From the NCBI RefSeq assembly GCF_016583565.1, contig NZ_NRRF01000002.1, positions 62,001 to 126,000 of the forward strand: 64,000 bases of DNA, given 5' to 3'. The translations under genes and the position numbers were made by a program. A model generated the notes under the pieces. It did not search any database. It worked only from the letters and a program-made list of their open reading frames with translations, and was not told where the DNA came from. Positions 27,805 through 38,365 of the stretch are shown one piece after another (position 1 is the stretch's first letter; each line of letters starts with the position of its first letter). Origin of the DNA: Thiocystis violacea. GTDB lineage: Bacteria > Pseudomonadota > Gammaproteobacteria > Chromatiales > Chromatiaceae.

Positions 27805-29139
27805 ATGAACGCAACCTCTTTTGTGTCGACCGTCTTGCCGGCTGACGCCCGTCGTCGGCAGCCTCTACTGCCCCGACTGGGGCGGATGCTTCTCATTGCG
27901 TTGACGCTTCCGCTGCTTGGGTGTGGCTCCCTGCCAGAGGTGAGTCGCGACCCCGCGGCGGCTGACGGTGCCGGTTTCAGGGAGGCACCGAAGCCACCTG
28001 CGGCGGACCTTGGCGCCGCCGACGAGGCGATCTCGCCCATGCGTCCCGTGTCGACGGCGGTGCGCGATCCGGCGCAATCGCTACGGGTTGGCGCGGGCTC
28101 CTATATCTATAGTCATGATCCGCGTCAGCTCGAACGCGAAGTGTCGCAGGCCTGTGAGGGCGCACGCAGCCGTGGTGAGTCGGAGATCCTGCGCGCATTG
28201 GTCGCCGATCTCGACTTCTCCGCCGTCCATCCGGCCGCTGCGACGCAAGCCCTTTTGAAGGGCAATTGCGGGGGCGTCAGCGACGTGGTGGAGGAAATGG
28301 TCGCCCAGGGCGGACGAGAGGCGCTGGATGCCGTGGTCGAACGTGCCCGCATGATCGAGGGCGAGCGGGCCAGTCGTCAGATCGAGTCGGCCGCGGCGGC
28401 CGGATTGGCCCGTCGCACTGGACTGGCCGAGGTCGAGCAGGGTCTCGCCCAGGAGGATCCGCCCTCCTATGGCATGCTCTACTTCCCCTCCGTGGCGGAG
28501 GGCAGCAAGCTGGTCACGGCCGTGGCGCTCAACCGGCTCTACGAGGAGGCGATCCCCGGTTATGGGATCTACACCTTCGTGCTCTCCGGGCGCGGTTTCA
28601 CGCATCCGCGCGGGGAGGACGTGGCGCGCTACAGCGAGTTCTTCCGGATGCTCGAAACCTATGTTTCGGCGGCCGACGGCGAGGACGGTGGGCCGAGCGC
28701 CGAGGCGCACGTCTTCCTGGTTCCGATCAACCCGGAGCGGATCGGCACGCCGCTCGTCGATCAGTCGGCCGCGGACCTTGCCGACGTCATGCGCCGCCAC
28801 CTCATCCAGACCTTGCGTCACGAGGGTCACCGCGCCTTGGCCGCCCGCCTGGACAAGGGCGCCGGGCCTTTTCTGGTTGCGACCTTGGAGCCCAGCCTGT
28901 TGCCGTCCGATTCGACCGTGCCCTGGCTGATCACGGATCTTTCGGATCTGGGGCCCGAGAATGTCTATGGTGTCGTCGATGCCTTCGATCGGCCCATTCC
29001 GGCCGAGATGAGCGGCCGGCCGGAGAGTCTGTCCTTGATCCGCGAACGTCTGCTCGGGTTGCCCGTCAGGGCTGCCGGCAATCAAGGCGTCAAGGTGGAT
29101 GCGAGCACCTGGGTCTTCATGCTCGGTGACTTCGCCTAG
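27805..29139 (+). CDS. Hypothetical lipoprotein
   Basis: 444 residues. An Arg-rich start, a hydrophobic stretch (MLLIALTLPLLGCGS) with lipobox LLGC, a Pro/Ala-rich linker, a helical middle part (about 115-215) and a more globular C-terminal half with no motif I recognise. The start is uncertain: ATGs at 27754, 27805 and 27886 are all in frame and none has a good ribosome site. A periplasmic or outer-membrane-attached protein of unknown function. Confidence 0.65.
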   Translation: MNATSFVSTVLPADARRRQPLLPRLGRMLLIALTLPLLGCGSLPEVSRDPAAADGAGFREAPKPPAADLGAADEAISPMRPVSTAVRDPAQSLRVGAGSYIYSHDPRQLEREVSQACEGARSRGESEILRALVADLDFSAVHPAAATQALLKGNCGGVSDVVEEMVAQGGREALDAVVERARMIEGERASRQIESAAAAGLARRTGLAEVEQGLAQEDPPSYGMLYFPSVAEGSKLVTAVALNRLYEEAIPGYGIYTFVLSGRGFTHPRGEDVARYSEFFRMLETYVSAADGEDGGPSAEAHVFLVPINPERIGTPLVDQSAADLADVMRRHLIQTLRHEGHRALAARLDKGAGPFLVATLEPSLLPSDSTVPWLITDLSDLGPENVYGVVDAFDRPIPAEMSGRPESLSLIRERLLGLPVRAAGNQGVKVDASTWVFMLGDFA

Positions 29140-29435
29140 CGCCTGGTCGACTGGGGGCGGCTCTCTCGCGTGCGCCGCCGATCAGGCTTGGTCGGTTGTC
29201 TCGATGCGATGATGCCGCTCTTGAGCGTCTGGCCAGTCCTCCAGCATGCTGTCAATCCGTCGATTTTTCGGCAAGCGACCACTGCTCAATGGGGCTTGGC
29301 AATGACCACTCAGTGCTCTGGGGTGGGGCCTCGTCAGTGATTGGTCCGAGTGGGCAAGGGCTTTCCTGAGCCGATCATCCGCCGCGCTCAATGAGCGCAT
29401 GCTGTCAACGCCCAAGGAGGCGATCTGATTCAGTC

Positions 29436-30041
29436 ATGAACATCATTCCTTTTGGTCTGGGAAGCCTGGTCCGTTTTGTCATCGGCATCTTCCTCCTGCA
29501 AGGCTTGACCCTGCTCCTTGCCTATACGGCGGTGAGCACTGATTGGACGACGACATGGCCGCTCTTCGTCTTGCTGGGTGCCTCATTCGGCGTCGTCGTT
29601 GCGCTCTGGTTCAACACCATCGTCTATGCGGATCGGCACCGCGTCGTCTCCAAGGTCAGCGAGCGGTATTCCAAGGAGCGCGAGAAGATCCGCGTGCGGG
29701 CCGAGCAGCAGCGCGTCAAGGCGACCCGTGACAGCGAGCGGATGGCGGCGAAAGCGGGTCGGCGTGCCTCCGCGGGAATGAGCCTGAAGACCGGCGTCGT
29801 GGTCGGTGGGGCCGTGGGGGTCGGTGTCGCCATGATGCTCGCCCAGTTCATGACGCTGGGGCTGGTGACGCTGACGGCGGCGGGCGGCGCGGCCTTGGGC
29901 TATACGGTTCGCGCCCGTCAAGAGAAGCTCATCAGTTCAAGACGCCTGGCGGCCGAGGAGCGCGCGCTTCAGGTGATCGATGCCGCGCCGGCAAAGCGCA
30001 ATTTGCCGCGGCGTAAGGATGAAGAGATCGAGGATGTCTGA
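29436..30041 (+). CDS. Hypothetical inner-membrane protein with glycine-zipper hairpin
   Basis: 201 residues: two N-terminal membrane helices (about 9-30 and 40-62), a charged helical segment rich in Arg/Lys/Glu (66-112, coiled-coil-like), then a glycine-rich membrane hairpin (VVVGGAVGVGVAMMLAQFM and LGLVTLTAAGGAALGYTV) and a basic tail. ATG 29436 is the only plausible start, but AGGAGG lies 15 nt away, further than usual. Function unknown. The roughly 300 bp before it contain nothing recognisable. Confidence 0.65.
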   Translation: MNIIPFGLGSLVRFVIGIFLLQGLTLLLAYTAVSTDWTTTWPLFVLLGASFGVVVALWFNTIVYADRHRVVSKVSERYSKEREKIRVRAEQQRVKATRDSERMAAKAGRRASAGMSLKTGVVVGGAVGVGVAMMLAQFMTLGLVTLTAAGGAALGYTVRARQEKLISSRRLAAEERALQVIDAAPAKRNLPRRKDEEIEDV

Positions 30042-30197
30042 GGTCGGAATCAGTGCTCATTCGAGAGCCGCGAGTCCACGCCATCATTGCGGCTCGCGCG
30101 GTGCGTCGGCTGTTCGCGGCGGATGGCGTCAGGCGGTTCCGAAAATGGCGCGCTGCAGGCCCTTATCATCCCCGCGTTCGGCATCCGGCATGTGCCA

Positions 30198-30638
30198 TCA
30201 ACTCGGCTCGCGCGGGCGCGCATCCGCGCCGGGGTCGGTCATGGGGTCTTCCTGCTCGCTGGTCGGCGTCGGTTGTGGGGTGGCGATGGGCCGACAGTCC
30301 AGAGCGCACTCTCGGAGTTCGGTTTCGCAGATGCTGACATCCGCGCCGAGGCAGCCGACCGGCTGAACGCAATAGGAACCGTAGCGCGTCTCGCAGGCCC
30401 TTCCCGATGCCTTGAATTGGCTCTGATACTGCTGACAATCCTGCTCACGTAGCAGTTGGCGTTCCTCGCACTGGCTCTTCTTCAGGTCGCACTGCGAGAT
30501 GCAGGCGCTGTCCACCTCCCCCGTCGGCGGAGGTGCCGTCGTCCGCGGCATGATGCCTTCGCAGCCGGCCATGAGCACGGCGATCAGGGCGGCAGCGGTC
30601 AGGGTGACGAGGTGCGTCTTGGCAGGCGTTTTCAACAT
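30198..30638 (-). CDS. Ten-cysteine lipoprotein (twin CX3C type), copy A
   Basis: 146 residues. Signal peptide with lipobox LMAGC, a short Pro/Thr linker, then ten cysteines in the order CX3CX6CX10CX13C - CX7CX5CX7CX6CX3C. The spacing is mirror-like at the ends, as in twin-CX3C helical hairpins held by disulfides. The C-terminus is Pro/Asp-rich and probably disordered. GAGAG before ATG 30638 supports the start. A second gene at 61759-62157 has the same pattern. Predicted periplasm-facing lipoprotein, function unknown. Confidence 0.7.
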   Translation of the reverse strand: MLKTPAKTHLVTLTAAALIAVLMAGCEGIMPRTTAPPPTGEVDSACISQCDLKKSQCEERQLLREQDCQQYQSQFKASGRACETRYGSYCVQPVGCLGADVSICETELRECALDCRPIATPQPTPTSEQEDPMTDPGADARPREPS

Positions 30639-30998
30639 GGACGGGCTCTCCGTAAATCCTGGCGGGCACTCTACCACAGGACGACTCCGGACTCTTGGGG
30701 GGCGGGCGAGCGGCTCCGTGCAATGGGGGAACGGATGCCTCTGAGCCGAATCCGATGGTGCTCGGACCCCGTTGAGCATGTCGGCCTTTGAGCAAAGTGA
30801 AAGAGTCAGAATATAATCGGACAGTGATTCAGGAATCTCAGCTCAGGCATCCTTCTTCCAGCACGTTCTGCCGTGCCTTCGATCGCGCCTCGACGGGTGA
30901 GCGCCGCACCATCGCCGTTCAGCTTGAAATCCTGGTTTTCAGACGGAATCTGCCCCGCAGCCCGCGGGGTTCGCGTCAAACATCTCGCCTGGGGGGAT

Positions 30999-31026
30999 TT
31001 GATTCGATCCCGAGCGGACGTATATT
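30999..31026 (+). promoter_or_regulatory. Sigma-70-type promoter for sufBCD
   Basis: TTGATT (30999-31004) and TATATT (31021-31026) with a 16-bp spacer, about 40 bp before sufB. The rest of 30639-31067 has no gene; a small GC hairpin lies at 30953-30969. I could not identify a convincing IscR or Fur site. Confidence 0.6.
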
Positions 31027-31067
31027 AATAACCTAGCAAAACACTCAGAAACACGGAGCCAGGAGCG

Positions 31068-32513
<1,446 letters not shown>

Positions 32514-32532
32514 ACGAATATTCGGAGTCTGA

Positions 32533-33291
32533 ATGATGCTTTCTGTCAAAGGCCTGAGGGCCAACGTCGGCGATAAAGAGATCCTCCGCGGCCTGGACTT
32601 CGAGGTCGGCCCCGGTGAAGTGCACGCCATCATGGGGCCGAACGGCTCTGGCAAGAGCACCTTCGCGCATGTCCTCTCGGGCCGCGAGGGCTATGAGGTG
32701 ACCGCGGGCTCCGTGACCTTCGAAGGCAAGGATCTGCTCGCGCTGGAGCCCGAGGAGCGCGCCCAGTTGGGGCTCTTCCTCGCCTTTCAGTACCCGGTCG
32801 AGCTGCCCGGCGTGAACAACACCTACTTCCTCAAGGCCGCGCTCAACAGCATCCGCAAGGCGCGCGGCGAGGAGGAGCTGGACGCCGTGTCCTTCCTGCG
32901 TCTCATCAAGGAGCGGCTGAAGATCCTGCACCTCGACGATTCGCTGCTGAAGCGCGCCGTGAACGCCGGTTTCTCCGGCGGCGAGAAGAAACGCAACGAG
33001 ATCTTCCAGATGGCCTTGCTGGAGCCGAAGCTCGCCATTCTCGACGAGACGGATTCGGGTCTGGACATCGACGCGTTGCGCGTCGTGGCCGATGGGGTCA
33101 ATGCCCTGCGCAGCGCGGAGCGCTCCATGATCGTCGTGACCCACTACCAGCGCCTGCTCGACTACATCCAGCCCGATCACGTCCACGTCCTCTCCAAGGG
33201 CCGCATCATCCGCTCCGGTGGCAAGGAGCTGGCGTTGGAGCTGGAAGAGAAGGGCTATGGCTGGATCGACGCGGAGGGCCAGGCGGCATGA
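32533..33291 (+). CDS. sufC: SUF system ATPase SufC
   Basis: 252-residue ABC-type ATPase without membrane domain that drives conformational change in SufBCD. Walker A GPNGSGKST (about residue 35), Q-loop FLAFQYPVELPGV, signature FSGGEKKRNEI and Walker B LAILDETDSGLDID are canonical for SufC. ATG 32533 is preceded by CGGAG; the second codon is also ATG. Its stop overlaps the start of sufD (ATGA). Confidence 0.96.
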   Translation: MMLSVKGLRANVGDKEILRGLDFEVGPGEVHAIMGPNGSGKSTFAHVLSGREGYEVTAGSVTFEGKDLLALEPEERAQLGLFLAFQYPVELPGVNNTYFLKAALNSIRKARGEEELDAVSFLRLIKERLKILHLDDSLLKRAVNAGFSGGEKKRNEIFQMALLEPKLAILDETDSGLDIDALRVVADGVNALRSAERSMIVVTHYQRLLDYIQPDHVHVLSKGRIIRSGGKELALELEEKGYGWIDAEGQAA

Positions 33292-34607
33292 ACGGCGACA
33301 TGCCGACGGGCTTCGCGAGCTGGCTCGCGCACGAGCGCTCCTGCGACGCGGGCATCGACTGGCTCGACGCGCGGCGGCGCAACGCGGCCGAACGTGTCCG
33401 TGAGCAAGGCGTGCCGAGCAGCAGGGACGAGGGCTGGCGTTACACCAATCTAAAGGGTCTGCTGGAGCAGGGCTTTCTGCAACCCGACGAGCCCATCACG
33501 GCACTGCAGCCGGATGATCTCGAGGAAGTCTTGGTGCCTGGTCTCGCGAGCCACCGGGTCATCCTCGTCAACGGGCGTTTCGTGCCTGAACTCTCGCTGC
33601 TGGAGGATCTGCCGCCCGGCGTGCGGGTGAGCGGGCTCGCCAGCCTCTTGGCGAGCGATCCCGACGTCTTGAAAGACAGGCTGAACGCCGTCGCGGGGGA
33701 CGACCTGGCGCTGTTCGCCGCCCTCAACACCGCGGGTCTGGACGATGGCGTGGTCGCACTCGTCGATCGGGGCGTGCTCCTGGAGCGGCCGATCGAGCTG
33801 ATTCACGTCTCCGTCGGCCTGGACGAGCCGCGCGTGGCGCAGCCGCGCAATGTCATCGTGCTCGGCGCTGGTGCTCAGGCGATCGTGATCGAACGCTATC
33901 TGAGTCTGGGCGATTCGCTCTATTGCACCAACTGTGTCACCGAGGTCTCGCTCGGGCGGGATGCCGTGCTGAAGCACGACCGCATTCAGACCGAAAGCCC
34001 CAGCGCCTTCCATATCTCGGGGCTCTATCTTCGGCAGGACGCCAACAGCCGTTATCTCGGTGTGAACCTGGGGCTGGGTGCCCGCTGGGCGCGAACCGAT
34101 CTCAACGCCACCTTCGGCGGCGAGCATGCCGAGTGCGACCTTCAGGGGCTCTATCTGGCCGGAGACGGTCAGCTCATGGATTACCACCTGGACGTGGATC
34201 ACTCCGTCCCCAACTGCGCGAGCCGTGAGAACTTCAAGGGCATCCTCTATGGCAAGGGGCGCGCGGTCTTCGATGGGCGCGTCTTCGTCGCTCAGGACGC
34301 GCAGAAGACGGATGCGGCCATGTCCAACCGCAACCTCATGCTCTCCGAGAGCGCTGAGGTGGATACCAAGCCGCAGCTCGAGATCAATGCCGACGACGTC
34401 AAGTGCAGCCATGGCACCACGGTCGGCCAGATCGAGCCCGAGATGCTCTTCTATCTAAGGTCTCGCGGGATCTCGGCCCCGCTTGCGCGACGCATGCTCT
34501 GCCTCGGTTTCGCCGGTGAGATCATCGAGCGTTTGAGCGCCGAGGCGCTGCGCGATCAGGTCTCGGAGCTGGTGGGTCAACGCCTGGAGTCTGCTCCGCT
34601 GAGTTGA
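33288..34607 (+). CDS. sufD: Fe-S cluster assembly protein SufD
   Basis: 439-residue SufD, paralogous to SufB and forming the SufBC2D complex. The C-terminal helix-turn region LFYLRSRGISAPLARRMLCLGFAGEI and the preceding KCSHGTTVG, which holds a His important in E. coli SufD, are present. Overlaps sufC by 4 nt. No cysteine desulfurase (sufS), sufE/U or sufA follows; sufT comes next after 93 bp. Confidence 0.95.
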   Translation: MNGDMPTGFASWLAHERSCDAGIDWLDARRRNAAERVREQGVPSSRDEGWRYTNLKGLLEQGFLQPDEPITALQPDDLEEVLVPGLASHRVILVNGRFVPELSLLEDLPPGVRVSGLASLLASDPDVLKDRLNAVAGDDLALFAALNTAGLDDGVVALVDRGVLLERPIELIHVSVGLDEPRVAQPRNVIVLGAGAQAIVIERYLSLGDSLYCTNCVTEVSLGRDAVLKHDRIQTESPSAFHISGLYLRQDANSRYLGVNLGLGARWARTDLNATFGGEHAECDLQGLYLAGDGQLMDYHLDVDHSVPNCASRENFKGILYGKGRAVFDGRVFVAQDAQKTDAAMSNRNLMLSESAEVDTKPQLEINADDVKCSHGTTVGQIEPEMLFYLRSRGISAPLARRMLCLGFAGEIIERLSAEALRDQVSELVGQRLESAPLS

Positions 34608-34700
34608 TTCGCGCGGGGCGATGTCGCGCGCATCGAAGTGTCGGGGTCGCACGCGATCCTGTTGTCATTGTGGCTATAGCCTGTTGTCGAGAGGTCGATC

Positions 34701-35105
34701 ATGAACAGACTCGCTCGCTTCGCCGGTTTTGGTAGGAAGAGCGAAGAACAGGGAGAGGCGGCCGTCCTGGAAGAGGACGTAGCCGTCGAACAGATGGACC
34801 CGGAGGAGCTGCGGGAGCCCATCATTGCCTCACTGCGGACGGTCCACGACCCTGAGATCCCGGTCAACATCTACGATCTGGGCCTCATCTATCGGATCGA
34901 TATCGCGGAGAACGCCGACGTGCATGTCGACATGACCCTCACCGCGCCAGGGTGCCCCGTCGCCGGAATGATGCCGCTGATGGTCAAGAGTGCCGTGGCA
35001 CGGGTCGAGGGGGTCGGCGAGGTCGATGTGAGCCTCGTCTGGGATCCGCCCTGGAACCAGTCGAACATGAGCGACGAGGCGAGATTGCAGCTTGGGCTGA
35101 TGTAA
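34701..35105 (+). CDS. sufT: SufT (DUF59/MIP18-type Fe-S carrier-maturation factor)
   Basis: 134 residues: an acidic N-terminal extension (about 1-35) before a complete DUF59 domain with DPEIPVNIYDLGLIY, LTAPGCPVAGMMP (conserved Cys) and the family end VWDPPWNQSNMS. SufT assists delivery of clusters to target proteins. GAGAGG lies 6 nt before ATG 34701. Same direction as sufBCD and likely co-transcribed. Confidence 0.92.
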   Translation: MNRLARFAGFGRKSEEQGEAAVLEEDVAVEQMDPEELREPIIASLRTVHDPEIPVNIYDLGLIYRIDIAENADVHVDMTLTAPGCPVAGMMPLMVKSAVARVEGVGEVDVSLVWDPPWNQSNMSDEARLQLGLM

Positions 35106-35120
35106 TCGACGGGTGCCGGC

Positions 35121-36311
35121 TCAGGTCTCCAGCACGCAGAGCGGCACCATGAGTTCGGCCTCGCTGAGGCCGCCGTGAACGCCCACCTGTCGATGCGGCT
35201 GCTCGTTCGGCAGGCGCTCCTGAATGATGTGATTTCCCGTGGGGAGCAGGCAGTAGTCTCCGACGCGGTCCATGAATCTGGAATGCATCCGGCCCTGCCC
35301 AAAGTAGCCTTCCTCGACCAGCTGCCGGCTCGGAATCAGGTCGATTAGCCCCGCGAGTTCCTCCCGGCAGTAGGATTCGAACCGTCGCACCGCGTCCGGT
35401 CGCACATAGCAGTAGGCCGCTCGCGGCTCTCCGCACAGCGGCAGGAGCAGGCACTCGGCGAGATCCGGATGCTCGGCCAGGTCGATGACGTCCGATGCCT
35501 GGGTATCCAGCTGGCCATGATCGGCGCAGACGAGCATCAGGGTGTCCGTCCCCTTGGCGGCGACGAGAAAGTCTCCGAGCGCCTGATCCAGCTCGATCAG
35601 GTGTGCCTGAGCCGCGTCGCTCTCCATGCCCATCGCGTGCCCGATGCTGTCCAGCTTGGGCCAGTAGAGATAGAGGAAGCTGGGGGCGGGCGAGGGGCGA
35701 GCACGTCCCCAGCGCGGAGCGGGTCGAATCACACGCAGACACTGCCGAAACATCTGCTCCAGCGTTTCGAAGGTCAGGATTTCAGCTCCTCCTGTGTGGG
35801 CCAGGTTGAAGTCTGAATGGGCGATGAAGGCAGGTGAAACCGCAATACCGCGCGTGCGGATGCGCTCGAAGACCGAGGTATTGCCGAACAGAGCCCGGGC
35901 ATCGATTCCGGCTCGCCGGTAGGGCACACCGCCATAGCGTGGCACGCCCGGCAGGACGGTCATGACGCACCCCAACTCGCGCAGGTAGGTGAACCAGCCG
36001 GTCAGGCCGTGTTGGAGCGGGGCATCGCCGGTGAGATAGGTTGGGATCGCTGCAGCCGTCGTCGAGGGAAAGACCGAGGTGATGGCACCGCGCACGGATT
36101 GCCCCAGCAAGGTGTCGGATCCACGCCGCGCGAGCCAATCCGCCCCCAAGCCGTCAATGACAAGCAGGACGATGTTGGTCGCATGCGCCAGGTCGTGGAT
36201 CGGCAGCAGATCCAAGGGCGGGCTGTCCGGTTGGCCGCCGCGGCCCCCGATGATGCTGCTCATGAGGTTGACGATCCCGCCGCCCTGATAGTCCGGTTTG
36301 GCGCTCGTCAT
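35121..36311 (-). CDS. Alkaline-phosphatase-superfamily type I phosphodiesterase / nucleotide pyrophosphatase
   Basis: 396 residues. Metal and nucleophile motifs of the family are intact: first Asp in VLLVIDGLGADW, Thr nucleophile in SVFPSTTAAAIPTYLTG, DSIGHAMG, ADHGQLD and the closing HGGLSEAELMVP. There is no signal peptide, so it should act in the cytosol. Resembles ENPP-type and phosphoglycerol or nucleotide phosphodiesterases; the substrate is unknown. ATG 36311 chosen from the start of the conserved core; the upstream open frame is non-coding in character. Convergent with sufT. Confidence 0.82.
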   Translation of the reverse strand: MTSAKPDYQGGGIVNLMSSIIGGRGGQPDSPPLDLLPIHDLAHATNIVLLVIDGLGADWLARRGSDTLLGQSVRGAITSVFPSTTAAAIPTYLTGDAPLQHGLTGWFTYLRELGCVMTVLPGVPRYGGVPYRRAGIDARALFGNTSVFERIRTRGIAVSPAFIAHSDFNLAHTGGAEILTFETLEQMFRQCLRVIRPAPRWGRARPSPAPSFLYLYWPKLDSIGHAMGMESDAAQAHLIELDQALGDFLVAAKGTDTLMLVCADHGQLDTQASDVIDLAEHPDLAECLLLPLCGEPRAAYCYVRPDAVRRFESYCREELAGLIDLIPSRQLVEEGYFGQGRMHSRFMDRVGDYCLLPTGNHIIQERLPNEQPHRQVGVHGGLSEAELMVPLCVLET

Positions 36312-36819
36312 TGCGAGGCGGCCCCGCCGAGCAGGATGGCGCCGCGGGGATAGCCGACGTCGAGATCTTGCGATGAAACCCTGGTTGGGCGGAGCCTGCC
36401 GCGTGACATAGGCGATCCTCCGTTGTCTTGAGTCCGATCGAGACTGGCGCCTGGTTGAGACCGGAATCTGATCGAGGCGAAAGGAGTAGCACAAATCGCC
36501 AGAGTCTACCAAGGACATCCGGGTAGTCCTTTCTCTTGGGCGATCGCGGATTCCGGGGCGCGGCGCTCTCCAACGTTGCTTTTGTCCCATTCGCCCCGCC
36601 TCCCGACACGCCACTCCTTCATCTCGGTAAGATGCGGTATCGTCCTGCCACCGAGGTCGTGCTCTCGAAGGTCTCGTGCCCATGGACGGCGTCGAGCAAG
36701 GCGGCGGCCGCTTGGGTAGGGCAGGCACACCGCCATCTAGGGACCGTGCTGGGTTTGGGACTCGCGCTTGTATCGATCCTCGCGATAGTGGTTGGCAGAA
36801 CCCGGCGGATGCTGGGGGC

Positions 36820-37024
36820 ATGGCCCTCTGCGTATCTTTGCTCGGGGTGGGGCTCGGTGGCGGATTGGCCCCTTGGGCTGGGGGTTGCCGCTGGCGCCAG
36901 GATCGTGGTCGTCGCCGACGAGGTCATCCCGGAGACGGGCTGCGATGATCATCAGACTCCGGCGACGCAGGGACTGATGGCTGGCTTCGTCCCGATGATG
37001 GTTCTGGCCGCGAGAATCGGTTGA
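36820..37024 (+). pseudogene. Remnant of a ZIP-family metal transporter (C-terminal part, frameshifted)
   Basis: The frame ending at 37024 encodes GLGVAAGARIVVVADEVIPE followed by HQTPATQGLMAGFVPMMVLA, which matches the last two membrane helices of ZIP transporters, including the EVIPE and H...G...GF..MM pattern. The preceding helix (ALCVSLLGVGLGGGLAPWA) lies in another frame, so a frameshift falls at about 36880-36892. No earlier ZIP helices are found in 36312-36819. This is a decayed gene. The rest of the gap to 37203 holds only the short repeat at 37096. Confidence 0.6.
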
Positions 37025-37095
37025 GGTTTGCGCATCGCCCCTATCCTTGAGCTCCTGGCGCCCCGCTTTGGGGCCTTCTGCGTTCGCGAGAGTCT

Positions 37096-37123
37096 GCTCG
37101 ATCTTCAGTGCTCGATCTTCAGT
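37096..37123. repeat. 14-bp direct tandem repeat
   Basis: GCTCGATCTTCAGT occurs twice in immediate succession (37096-37109, 37110-37123) in the spacer about 80 bp before the AT-richer sulfotransferase-like gene. It may be a replication-slippage or integration scar. Confidence 0.6.
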
Positions 37124-37203
37124 GACTGGATGGCGAGCTTCACATTGAGATTACGGTCGATCTTGGCACTGCTTCTTGGTGCGCTGAGACGTTTGGACGC
37201 GAT

Positions 37204-38238
37204 ATGAAAGAATTGTGGATTCATGCGGGTATGCCGAAAAGTGGTTCATCCGCTTTGCAGGTGTTTTTTGCGAGAAACAGGACGCTTCTTCTGTCTGAAG
37301 GGGTCGATTATCTTGAGTTGAGCGATTTGAGTCGGGCTGAGAAGGGCGGCATCACATCCGGCAATGCGGGGTCTTTGTCGAGGTCGATGTTGCGCGAGTC
37401 GGACGAGGGCTATCTTCAAGATAACGGAGCGTCTTATGGTCTGTTGATCGAGCGTATTCAGGCATCAGGTTCGGCGAAGTGTCTTGTTTCATCCGAGTTC
37501 TTTTCTTTCGTCGGTGAAGATGCCTATCGCGAACTGCTTGATGATCTGGCGAACATAGAGTGTCGATGTAAGTTCATCTATTACGTCAGAAGGCAGGATC
37601 AAGCATTGATTTCCGGTTATATGCAGAGAGTCAAGCGTCATCGCTTTAAAGGTTATCCGGAAGATTTCGTCAAGGGCGCCTATCGGAACAATAGGCTGTT
37701 GAACTACTACGATATGGCGCGGCGTTTTGAGGGCGTCTTTGGCGAAGGGAATGTCATCGCCGGTGTTTACGAGTCGACAAGGAAGCACCCACGAGGTCTT
37801 GCGGGTGATTTCCTAGAACGGATGTTTGGCGTTTGTCCGCAATGGCTTAGGCCGCAGCCATCGGTGAATACGAGCCCGTCACCCGCGGAGCTCAAGCTTC
37901 TGTTGCTTGCGAACCAATATACTCCAAGGATGAGGTTCTCGGACATCTTGCTGAATAATAGTGCGTTGACGGGGCGTTCTGAGGAATATGCAACGCACGA
38001 TATATTGGCGCCGGAGCTGGTGAAAGAGATCTTGGCGTATTTCTCTGAGCAGAATGCCTTATTCGCGACTTGCTATGCGAACGGTGAGGCGTTTCCAGCG
38101 TACGAAGAGGCGGGTTATGTGGATTTGAGGCATCTATCGTTCGACGCCAATGATCTAGTGTCTATCATCACGGGATTCTTGGTGCATTTCGACCGACGTC
38201 TTGGTCAATTGGAAGACAGGGTGAGTAAACTGTCTTGA
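37204..38238 (+). CDS. Sulfotransferase-like protein, AT-richer than its neighbours
   Basis: 344 residues with an N-terminal PAPS-binding-type loop HAGMPKSGSSALQ (residues 7-19; Lys12, Ser/Gly after it) followed by FARNRTLLLSEGVDYL, the pattern of bacterial sulfotransferases acting on polysaccharides or small molecules. The middle has IYYVRRQDQALISGYMQ, like the 3'-phosphate loop (R..D...S.Y). One sampled 60-base line (37261-37320) has 27 G/C, against 40 in a line from the neighbouring phosphodiesterase gene, so recent acquisition is likely. A glycosyltransferase gene follows. Surface-glycan decoration is a reasonable inference, not proven. Confidence 0.7.
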   Translation: MKELWIHAGMPKSGSSALQVFFARNRTLLLSEGVDYLELSDLSRAEKGGITSGNAGSLSRSMLRESDEGYLQDNGASYGLLIERIQASGSAKCLVSSEFFSFVGEDAYRELLDDLANIECRCKFIYYVRRQDQALISGYMQRVKRHRFKGYPEDFVKGAYRNNRLLNYYDMARRFEGVFGEGNVIAGVYESTRKHPRGLAGDFLERMFGVCPQWLRPQPSVNTSPSPAELKLLLLANQYTPRMRFSDILLNNSALTGRSEEYATHDILAPELVKEILAYFSEQNALFATCYANGEAFPAYEEAGYVDLRHLSFDANDLVSIITGFLVHFDRRLGQLEDRVSKLS

Positions 38239-38365
38239 AGGCGCGCCCTGTCAATTGCGCGCGGCCGCTGTTTCGCTGTGCCGCGTCCTTGCGGCCGATC
38301 GGCGACCCTTGCAATCAAGGCTCTTCCAGGTCGCGTGATCGCTCGTCCGAGCACGGGAGGGGCGG

